This document shows positions 29,315-36,172 of a DNA stretch of 64,000 nt, piece by piece. The translations under genes and the position numbers were made by a program. Within the stretch, counting starts at the first letter, position 1; every line of letters begins with the position of its first letter. The stretch is taken from the NCBI RefSeq assembly GCF_001440475.1, contig NZ_LLYB01000123.1, positions 1-64,000 on the forward strand, in the 5' to 3' direction. The notes under the pieces are model-generated. The model made no database searches and was not told where the DNA came from. It saw only the letters and a list, made by a program, of their open reading frames with translations. The stretch is from Bradyrhizobium lablabi. Its GTDB lineage: Bacteria > Pseudomonadota > Alphaproteobacteria > Rhizobiales > Xanthobacteraceae.

Positions 29315-30085
29315 ATGCAGACGATCGTATTGGCCACCCAGAAGGGCGGCGCGGGGAAAAGCACGCTCGCCATCAGCCTAGCGCTTGCCGCCATCCGGGC
29401 CGGGCACAATGTCCGCCTGATCGAAACGGATACACAGGGCACCGTTTCGAACTGGAAGCGCCGCCGCCCCTATGCCGCGCCGATCGTCGAGCCGATCTAC
29501 GCCGCAAGGGAGGTCGAACAACGCCTGCAATCGCTCGAGCGCGAGGGCGTGACGGTAACCATCGTCGATACCGCGGGCGGGATCAGCGCCGCGACCAATT
29601 CAGCCATTCGTTATGCCGACTTCTGCCTGATTCCGACGCGCCCGAGCATCGCCGACATCGAGGCGACGGCCGCGACGCTCAGCGTCATCAGGGCCTGGCA
29701 CAAGCCGTTCGCCTACGTCCTGAACCAGACCCCGATCCGGAGCGCGGCGCGCCTCGCCGGCGCGGAGAACCTGTTGAGCGACGAGGCCGCGCTCGACATC
29801 GGCGACATTCTTGCCAAACCTGTCATCGTGATGCGCAACGATCACCAGGACGCCCTGAGCGCCGGCCTTGCGGTCTGCGAACATGCTCCAGGCGGAAAAT
29901 CCGCGGAAGAAATCCGGGCGCTCTGGCAGTGGCTCGACGCAAGGCTGGGCAATGTGGCGACAGCCCGTGACAAGCCGATCGTCGAGAAGTTGGTGGAAAG
30001 ACGCGAGATTCTTCCCGCAATGGCTGCGCTCCCGTCCATCGCAAACGACAGTGCTCGCTTCCTGAGAGTCCTGGCTCGAACCTGA
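29315..30085 (+). CDS. ParA-like P-loop ATPase
   Basis: 256 residues from ATG 29315, with AGAGGA upstream. Deviant Walker A KGGAGKST (10-17), switch-type VDTAGGISAATNSAIRYADFCLIPTRPS and EATAATLSVIR match the ParA/MinD family. No parB or parS site is near, and the 83 upstream in-frame codons are unsupported. It is a lone chromosomal ParA-like protein; partner, cargo and function are unknown. The C-terminal tail (about 210-256) is charged. Confidence 0.88.
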   Translation: MQTIVLATQKGGAGKSTLAISLALAAIRAGHNVRLIETDTQGTVSNWKRRRPYAAPIVEPIYAAREVEQRLQSLEREGVTVTIVDTAGGISAATNSAIRYADFCLIPTRPSIADIEATAATLSVIRAWHKPFAYVLNQTPIRSAARLAGAENLLSDEAALDIGDILAKPVIVMRNDHQDALSAGLAVCEHAPGGKSAEEIRALWQWLDARLGNVATARDKPIVEKLVERREILPAMAALPSIANDSARFLRVLART

Positions 30086-30159
30086 TACCCCTCTCCCGCG
30101 TCGACCGCGCGGGGGAGCACCGCGATGACCTGGCCGCCGAAGCTCGGCGATCGAGGGCG

Positions 30160-30195
30160 GAAGCAATCCGGCCACCAGCCCTGCCGGATTGCTTC
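30160..30195. terminator. Inverted repeat between convergent genes
   Basis: Perfect 13-bp arms GAAGCAATCCGGC (30160-30172) / GCCGGATTGCTTC (30183-30195) around a 10-nt loop, in the gap between the ParA-like gene and the reverse GNAT gene. The GNAT stop is at 30202. There is no T-run, so it is terminator-like only by position. Confidence 0.5.
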
Positions 30196-30201
30196 GCCTC
30201 G

Positions 30202-30768
30202 CTATCGATTTCGGCGCAGCCAGTTTTCCCGCGTCACGCGCCATTTTTCCGCAAGCGTCTGACCGTCGTGATGGGCAAGCTCGACATAGCCGAGGAACTC
30301 GGCGCCGGTCTTCTGCTTGACCCGGCGTGACGCCGCGTTGGTCGCAGCATTGCAGGCGTAGAAGCTCTCGATCCCGAGCGTTCGGAAGGCAAAATCGTTT
30401 ACCGCCGAGACGGCTTCGCTCATCAAGCCCTGATTCCAATAGCGCTCCGCGAGCCAGAAACCCCGGTTGCCCTTCACATTGTCCGACCGCGGGCGAAAGC
30501 GAATATTTCCGATCGCCTCGCCATCACCGCCGCGCAGCACCAGCATCCAGTTATAGATCTCCTCCCCCGCGGCGACCCTTTCCAGTTCGCGCGTAATGAA
30601 GGTCACCGCACCGTCTTCCGGATACGGCCAGGGAACGACCTGCGCGAGATGCTGGATGATGTTCCAGTTGTTGAAATGGCGCTGGATCGCCGGTGCATCC
30701 GTCAGCGCCAGCGGCCGCAGGATCAATCGTTTCGTTTCGAGCGTCGGTGTGACGGTTATTTCTGACAT
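30202..30768 (-). CDS. GNAT acetyltransferase (RimJ/RimL-like)
   Basis: 188 residues from ATG 30768. The opening TLETKRLILRPLALTDAPAIQRHF and the middle IGNIRFRPRSDNVKGNRGFWLAERYWNQGLMSEAVSAVNDFAF are typical of the RimJ-type Acetyltransf_3 family, with R/Q-x-x-G-x-G/A-like NQGLMSEA. Substrate unknown. The start overlaps the last 13 bp of mutM, so it is translated with mutM; the upstream in-frame codons lie inside mutM and are not used. Confidence 0.87.
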   Translation of the reverse strand: MSEITVTPTLETKRLILRPLALTDAPAIQRHFNNWNIIQHLAQVVPWPYPEDGAVTFITRELERVAAGEEIYNWMLVLRGGDGEAIGNIRFRPRSDNVKGNRGFWLAERYWNQGLMSEAVSAVNDFAFRTLGIESFYACNAATNAASRRVKQKTGAEFLGYVELAHHDGQTLAEKWRVTRENWLRRNR

Positions 30769-31637
30769 TTCGGACACCAGAAGGTGGAGCGGCCGTTCTG
30801 CACGAAGCGCCGCACGATGCCGCCGCAGTTCTTGGTCTGGCACTTCTCGCCTTCGCGATCATAGACCTGGAACGAGTGCTGGAAGTAGCCAAGCTCGCCC
30901 GATGTCAGGCGGTGGTCGCTGATCGAGGAGCCACCGGCCTTGATCGCCTGATTCAGCACCGAATGGATCGCACTCACCAGTCGTCCTGCATGATCGGTCG
31001 GCTCGCCCTTTTTCGTCGCCAGCGTCGCCGCCAACCGGCGCGGCGACAGATGCGACCGGTACAGCGCCTCACAGACATAGATATTGCCGAGGCCGGCGAC
31101 CACCCGCTGGTCGAGCAGCGCGGCCTTCAGGCTGGTCTTCTTGTTGGCGCAGGATGCCGCCAGCATCGCGGCGTCAAATTCGTTGCCGAGCGGCTCCGGC
31201 CCGAGATCCTTCAACAGCGGTTCGTCCTCCAGCGCATTGCGGGCGATGATCTTCATATAACCGAAACGGCGCGGATCGTTGAACACGATCGCCGAGCCCG
31301 ATGACATATGAAACACCACGTGGTCATGCGCGCGGTCCTCGCTGCGCGGATGGTGGAATTGGCCGGGCGCGCTGTCGTTGACGCCGTCCAGCACTCGGAA
31401 CGAACCGGACATGCCCAGGTGCATCAGCAGGACATCGCCGGAGCCGAGATCCGCCATCAGGTATTTGGCGCGGCGGCCGAGGCCGGTCACGGTCTGGCCC
31501 TCCAGCCGCGCGATAAAATCTTTTTGAAAGGGAAACCGCAGATCCTTCCGGCGGGCTTCCGCCTTGAGGATTTTCGACCCCTCCATGGCGGGCTGCAGGC
31601 CGCGGCGGACGGTCTCAACTTCGGGCAATTCGGGCAT
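30756..31637 (-). CDS. mutM: Formamidopyrimidine-DNA glycosylase
   Basis: Base-excision repair glycosylase/AP lyase that removes 8-oxoguanine and ring-opened purines. 293 residues beginning MPELPEVETVRRG, so the catalytic Pro2 and Glu3 are present once Met is removed. The helix-two-turn-helix region includes LLDQRVVAGLGNIYVCEALYRS, and the C-terminal zinc finger is C-x4-C...C-x2-C (KCQTKNCGG, FWCPKCQK). ATG 31637 is preferred to the 13 extra upstream codons. Divergent from ubiE and overlapping the downstream GNAT gene. Confidence 0.97.
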   Translation of the reverse strand: MPELPEVETVRRGLQPAMEGSKILKAEARRKDLRFPFQKDFIARLEGQTVTGLGRRAKYLMADLGSGDVLLMHLGMSGSFRVLDGVNDSAPGQFHHPRSEDRAHDHVVFHMSSGSAIVFNDPRRFGYMKIIARNALEDEPLLKDLGPEPLGNEFDAAMLAASCANKKTSLKAALLDQRVVAGLGNIYVCEALYRSHLSPRRLAATLATKKGEPTDHAGRLVSAIHSVLNQAIKAGGSSISDHRLTSGELGYFQHSFQVYDREGEKCQTKNCGGIVRRFVQNGRSTFWCPKCQK

Positions 31638-31716
31638 ACAGGCATTCACCTTATGGAGGTGACGTGATAGCGCCATTGCGGCCGGCGCGCTATGGTTGGC
31701 CTATGGAGTAAAGTTG

Positions 31717-32478
31717 ATGGATCGGCCGGATCAAACCACCCATTTTGGCTTCAGGGACGTACCCTTGGGCGACAAGCAGACGCTGGTGAACGACGTTTTT
31801 CACAGCGTGGCACGGCGTTACGACCTGATGAACGATCTGATGTCGGCGGGCCTGCACCGGGTCTGGAAGAACATCATGATCACGGCGCTCAATCCGCCGA
31901 AAAACGACGCGCCGTTTGCCCTGCTCGACGTCGCCGGCGGTACCGGCGATATCGCCTTCCGCGCGGTGGAGGCGGCCGGCCTGGGCTTCCACGCCACTGT
32001 CTGCGACATCAATACCGACATGCTCGAGGTCGGCCGCAACCGCGCGCTGGCGCGCCATCTCGACCACCAGGTCGCCTTTGTCGAGGGCAATGCCGAGACG
32101 CTGGCGTTTCCGGATCGCGCCTTCGACGCCTACACCATTGCCTTCGGCATCCGTAACGTGCCGCGGATCGATGTCGCCTTGCGCGAGGCCTATCGCGTGC
32201 TGCGGCCGGGCAGCCGATTCCTGTGCCTGGAATTCTCCACCGTCGACGTTCCCGGGCTCGACTGGCTGTACGACCAGTTCTCGTTCAAGGTGATCCCGCC
32301 GCTCGGCCGCGCCGTGACGGGCGATGCGGAATCTTATCAATATCTCGTCGAATCGATCCGGAAATTTCCCCGGCCCAATCAGTTTGCCGAGATGATCCGC
32401 GCCGCCGGCTTTGCGCGGGTGAAGTGGGAAAGCCTCTCCGGCGGCATCGTGGCTTTGCATTCGGGCTGGCGTTTGTGA
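31717..32478 (+). CDS. ubiE: Ubiquinone/menaquinone C-methyltransferase UbiE
   Basis: SAM-dependent C-methylation in ubiquinone synthesis. 253 residues from ATG 31717 with GGAG upstream (31705-31708). SAM motif I LLDVAGGTGDIAFRA, FAFGIRNVPRIDVALREAYRVLRPG and FLCLEFSTVD are family blocks. It starts 79 nt from the divergent mutM, and its TGA overlaps the GTG of ubiB. Confidence 0.97.
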   Translation: MDRPDQTTHFGFRDVPLGDKQTLVNDVFHSVARRYDLMNDLMSAGLHRVWKNIMITALNPPKNDAPFALLDVAGGTGDIAFRAVEAAGLGFHATVCDINTDMLEVGRNRALARHLDHQVAFVEGNAETLAFPDRAFDAYTIAFGIRNVPRIDVALREAYRVLRPGSRFLCLEFSTVDVPGLDWLYDQFSFKVIPPLGRAVTGDAESYQYLVESIRKFPRPNQFAEMIRAAGFARVKWESLSGGIVALHSGWRL

Positions 32479-34049
32479 TTTCTGCGGCGCCCCACATCGC
32501 GCGGCTCGTCCGCGCCGCTTACGTGTTCGCGCGCGAAGGCGTGTTCGGCGTGGTCGACCCGAGCCTGGTGCCGCCGCCCGGGCAGCTCGCGCTGCGCCTG
32601 GCGCGGCTGATCGAGCGGCCCGGCGTCAAGGTCGGTCCGCGGCTGTCGCGCGCGCTGACGCGGCTGGGCCCCGCCTATCTCAAGCTCGGACAGTTTCTGG
32701 CGACCCGCCCCGACGTGGTCGGCATCGCGATGGCGCGCGATCTGGAAAGCCTGCAGGACCGGCTGCCGCCGTTTGCGCAAGTTGAAGCCGAGGCCGTGAT
32801 CGCCGCATCGCTGGAACGCCCTGTGGCGCAGGCTTTTATCAGCCTGGGACCGTCGGTCGCCGCCGCCTCGATCGCCCAGGTACATCGCGGCGAGGTGGAG
32901 CGCGATGGCGTACGCCGGCCGGTCGCCGTAAAAGTCCTCCGTCCCAATGTCGCCTCGCGGTTCCATCGCGACCTCGCCGACTTCTTCTTCGTCGCGCGCA
33001 ATGCGGAAGCGCACTCGGCCGAAGCACGGCGGCTGCGGCTGATAGAAGTCATCAACACCATGTCGCGCTCGGTCGCGATGGAGATGGATTTGCGGCTTGA
33101 GGCAGCCGCGCTATCCGAGATGGCGGAGAACACGCGCGACGATCCGGATTTCCGCGTGCCGACCGTCGACTGGGACCGCACCACCCACAACGTGCTGACG
33201 ATGGAGTGGATCGACGGCATCGCGCTGAACGACCACGCCCGCCTTGAAGCCGCACAGGTCGATTTGCCCGATCTCGGCCGCAAGGTGATCCAGAGTTTTC
33301 TGCGCCACGCGCTGCGCGACGGCTTCTTTCATGCCGACATGCATCCCGGCAATCTGTTTCTCGACGATGCCGGCCGGCTGGTCGCGGTGGATTTCGGCAT
33401 CATGGGCCGGCTCGGGCTGAAGGAGCGGCGCTTCCTTGCCGAGATCCTGCTCGGCTTCATCACGCGCGACTACCGCCGCGTCGCGGAAGTGCATTTCGAG
33501 GCTGGCTATGTGCCGGGCCATCACTCGGTGGAGAATTTCGCGCAGGCCATCCGCGCCATCGGCGAGCCGATCCACAATCGCACCGCCGAAGAAATCTCGA
33601 TGGCCAAGCTGTTGACGCTTCTTCTCGAAGTCACCGGCCTGTTCGACATGCAGACCCGGCCCGAACTGATCCTGTTGCAAAAGACCATGGTGGTGGTCGA
33701 GGGGGTGGCGCGCGGCTTCGATCCCAAACTGGATATCTGGAAGGTCGCCGATCCCGTGGTGCGCGAATGGATCGAGCGCAATCTCGGTCCCTTGGGGCGG
33801 GTTCAGGGCGCGCTATCAGGCGCGGGCGAACTCGGCCGCGTCATGACGGGGCTGCCCGCCATCGCCTCGCGGGCGGTTGCCGTGATCGAGAACATGGAGA
33901 GGATGACCCGCGAGGGCCTGACGCTGTCGCCGGAGACGATCGCCGCCCTGGGCCGCGCCGAGGGCCGCAAGAGCCGCTGGCGGACGGTGGCGCTCTGGAT
34001 CATTGCGGCGACCTTTATCGGGATTTTGATCGCCATCCGGCAGTTGTGA
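32475..34049 (+). CDS. ubiB: UbiB-family kinase-like protein (ubiquinone synthesis)
   Basis: Atypical ADCK-family protein with a protein-kinase-like fold and a C-terminal membrane segment, required for ubiquinone synthesis. 524 residues. Typical motifs: LGPAYLKLGQFLATRPDVVG (the KxGQ motif), SLGPSVAAASIAQVHRGEV (Ala-rich loop), DGFFHADMHPGNLFLDDAGRLVAVDFGIMG. The C-terminal VALWIIAATFIGILIAI is a transmembrane helix. GTG 32475 overlaps the ubiE stop (GTGA); the frame is open farther upstream inside ubiE but is not used. Confidence 0.96.
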   Translation: MISAAPHIARLVRAAYVFAREGVFGVVDPSLVPPPGQLALRLARLIERPGVKVGPRLSRALTRLGPAYLKLGQFLATRPDVVGIAMARDLESLQDRLPPFAQVEAEAVIAASLERPVAQAFISLGPSVAAASIAQVHRGEVERDGVRRPVAVKVLRPNVASRFHRDLADFFFVARNAEAHSAEARRLRLIEVINTMSRSVAMEMDLRLEAAALSEMAENTRDDPDFRVPTVDWDRTTHNVLTMEWIDGIALNDHARLEAAQVDLPDLGRKVIQSFLRHALRDGFFHADMHPGNLFLDDAGRLVAVDFGIMGRLGLKERRFLAEILLGFITRDYRRVAEVHFEAGYVPGHHSVENFAQAIRAIGEPIHNRTAEEISMAKLLTLLLEVTGLFDMQTRPELILLQKTMVVVEGVARGFDPKLDIWKVADPVVREWIERNLGPLGRVQGALSGAGELGRVMTGLPAIASRAVAVIENMERMTREGLTLSPETIAALGRAEGRKSRWRTVALWIIAATFIGILIAIRQL

Positions 34050-34052
34050 TTG

Positions 34053-34080
34053 CAATGCTGGCATAGGATTGCTAGCATTG
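34053..34080 (+). promoter_or_regulatory. Inverted-repeat operator upstream of coaBC
   Basis: CAATGCTGGCA (34053-34063) and TGCTAGCATTG (34070-34080) form an inverted repeat, 10 of 11 matches, with a 6-bp spacer. Each half also contains a core TGCTRGCA (34056-34063 and 34070-34077). It ends 28 bp before the ATG of coaBC, which itself encodes an N-terminal ribbon-helix-helix domain. As I recall, FitA-type antitoxin operators have similar TGCTATCA-type half sites, so autorepression is the simplest reading. Inferred. Confidence 0.6.
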
Positions 34081-34108
34081 ATGGCAGTCTGTCGCCGGAG
34101 GCCCGTCC

Positions 34109-35545
34109 ATGGCCAGCCTGACCATTCGAAAACTCGACGAAGCCGTCAAAGCCTATCTGCGACTCCGGTCGGCCGGGAATGGCCGCTCCGTCGAAGAAGA
34201 GGTTCGGGTCATCCTGGGAGAGCTCATCCAGGGGCGCCCCGAATTACCGGGCGGCTCCGTCTCTTCGGCCGAAGCCCCCGCACAGGCCCCGCGCCCGATC
34301 AGCGCCTCCAGCGCGCGGAACGTCACCCTGATCATCGGCGGTGGCATCGCCGCCTTCAAATCACTGGAGCTGATCCGGCGATTGAAGGAGCGGCACATCG
34401 ACGTCCGCTGCGTGCTGACCAAAGCCGCGCAGCAATTCGTCACGCCGCTTTCGGCGAGCGCGTTGTCGCATGAGCGCGTCTACACCGACCTGTTCGACCC
34501 CGGTAGCGAGTTCGACGCCGGTCACATCCGCCTCGCGCGCGAATGCGATTTGATCATCGTGGCGCCGGCGACCGCCGACCTGATGGCGAAGATGGCGCAG
34601 GGCCACGCCGACGATCTCGCCAGCGCGATCCTATTGGCGGCCGACCGGCCGATCCTGCTGGCGCCCGCGATGAATCCGCTGATGTGGAACAATGCCGCCA
34701 CCCGCCGCAACGTGCTGCAGCTTCGCCGCGACGGCGTCCAGATGATCGGCCCCAATGCGGGCGAGATGGCTGAATCCAATGAGGCCGGCGTCGGGCGGAT
34801 GTCGGAGGCCGTCGAGATCGCCGCTGCCGCCGTCGACATTCTGCGCCCGCGGCAGCCGCGCCCGCTCGCCGGCAAGCGCGTGCTGATCACCGCGGGCCCG
34901 ACGCATGAGCCGATCGATCCCGTTCGCTATATCGCCAACCGCTCCTCCGGCAAGCAGGGCTTTGCCATTGCCGCCGCAGCGCAGGCCGCGGGCGCCGACG
35001 TCACGCTGGTCTCCGGCCCGGTCGAACTGCGCGATCCCGCCGGCGTCACGGTGATCCGGGTGGAATCGGCGCGCGACATGCTGCATCGGGTGCAGGCTGC
35101 ATTGCCGGCAGACATTGCGATTTTCGCCGCCGCCGTCGCGGACTGGCGCGTCGCCAACGAAGGCGAGCAGAAACTGAAGAAGACTTCCGCCGGCATGCCG
35201 CCGCTGCAACTGGTCGAAAATCCTGACATCCTCGCGACGATCTCGAAGCTGACGGACAAGCGTCCGCCGCTGGTGATCGGTTTCGCCGCCGAGACCGAGC
35301 ATCTGATCGACAACGCCAAGGCCAAGATCGCGCGCAAGGGCTGCGACTGGATCGTCGCCAACGACGTTTCGCCCGCAACCGGCGTCATGGGCGGCGACCG
35401 CAACACCGTCCACCTGCTGACGCGCGACGATAAGGACACCGGTGTTGACGGCATCCAAGTGGAGTCCTGGCCCGTCATGACCAAGGAACAGGTCGCGGCC
35501 GAACTGGTGGCGAAGATTGCCAAGAGCATGGAGAAGAATTCGTGA
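34109..35545 (+). CDS. coaBC: Bifunctional CoaBC with N-terminal ribbon-helix-helix domain
   Basis: Makes 4'-phosphopantetheine precursors: CoaB ligates cysteine to 4'-phosphopantothenate, CoaC decarboxylates the product. 478 residues against about 400 normally; the extra N-terminal part (1-40, MASLTIRKLDEAVKAYLRLR and GRSVEEEVRVILGEL) is a FitA/VapB-type ribbon-helix-helix, joined by a Pro/Ala linker. CoaC begins near 70 (NVTLIIGGGIAAFKSLELIRRL; active His in FDAGHIRLA; PAMNPLMWNN). CoaB begins near 250 (KRVLITAGPTHEPIDPVRYIANRSSGKQG). ATG 34109 has GGAG 8 nt upstream. The stop overlaps dut (GTGA). A separate inverted repeat precedes the gene. Confidence 0.95.
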   Translation: MASLTIRKLDEAVKAYLRLRSAGNGRSVEEEVRVILGELIQGRPELPGGSVSSAEAPAQAPRPISASSARNVTLIIGGGIAAFKSLELIRRLKERHIDVRCVLTKAAQQFVTPLSASALSHERVYTDLFDPGSEFDAGHIRLARECDLIIVAPATADLMAKMAQGHADDLASAILLAADRPILLAPAMNPLMWNNAATRRNVLQLRRDGVQMIGPNAGEMAESNEAGVGRMSEAVEIAAAAVDILRPRQPRPLAGKRVLITAGPTHEPIDPVRYIANRSSGKQGFAIAAAAQAAGADVTLVSGPVELRDPAGVTVIRVESARDMLHRVQAALPADIAIFAAAVADWRVANEGEQKLKKTSAGMPPLQLVENPDILATISKLTDKRPPLVIGFAAETEHLIDNAKAKIARKGCDWIVANDVSPATGVMGGDRNTVHLLTRDDKDTGVDGIQVESWPVMTKEQVAAELVAKIAKSMEKNS

Positions 35546-36000
35546 GCGCGACGGTGAAGGTCGACATCCGCCAATTACCGCACGGCGAAGGTCTCGCCCT
35601 GCCGGCCTATCAGAGCGCCGATGCCGCGGGGCTCGACCTGCTCGCGGCGGTGCCGGCGGACGCGCCGCTGATCCTTGCTCCGGGAAAATTCGCGATGGTA
35701 CCGACCGCGCTCACGATCGCGCTGCCGACGGGCTATGAGGCGCAGGTGCGGCCACGTTCCGGGCTTGCCGCCAAGCATGGCGTCACGGTGCTGAATTCAC
35801 CGGGTACTGTGGATGCGGATTATCGCGGCGAGATCAACGTGCTTCTGATCAACCATGGCGACGCACCCTTTCCGATCAAGCGCGGAGAGCGCATCGCACA
35901 GATGGTGATCGCGCCGGTAGTGCAGGCGGAGCTGGTTCCCGTGGCGTCGCTCTCGACAACCGATCGCGGCAGCGGCGGATTCGGGTCGACCGGGCGCTGA
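35542..36000 (+). CDS. dut: dUTP diphosphatase
   Basis: Hydrolyses dUTP to dUMP and diphosphate, limiting uracil in DNA. 152 residues, trimeric fold. The five motifs are visible: AAGLDLLAA, PRSGLAAKHG, NSPGTVDADYRGEI, KRGERIAQMVI and DRGSGGFGSTGR. The GTG start at 35542 overlaps the coaBC stop, so the coaBC-dut pair found in many bacteria is coupled here. Confidence 0.97.
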   Translation: MSATVKVDIRQLPHGEGLALPAYQSADAAGLDLLAAVPADAPLILAPGKFAMVPTALTIALPTGYEAQVRPRSGLAAKHGVTVLNSPGTVDADYRGEINVLLINHGDAPFPIKRGERIAQMVIAPVVQAELVPVASLSTTDRGSGGFGSTGR

Positions 36001-36172
36001 TTTGCGGCGGTAACCACGGCTGAAATTGGTGATCCGCCGATTTCTACACAGCCGGATTCACGTTCACGGTCTGAACTCTTACCCCTTGAGTCGCGTTTGG
36101 GGGATACTCTCAGTTGATTCGTGCACGGCGGGGGTAGCGCCGGGCCTGCAGTCGTGCGTTTTGGGGCAAATA

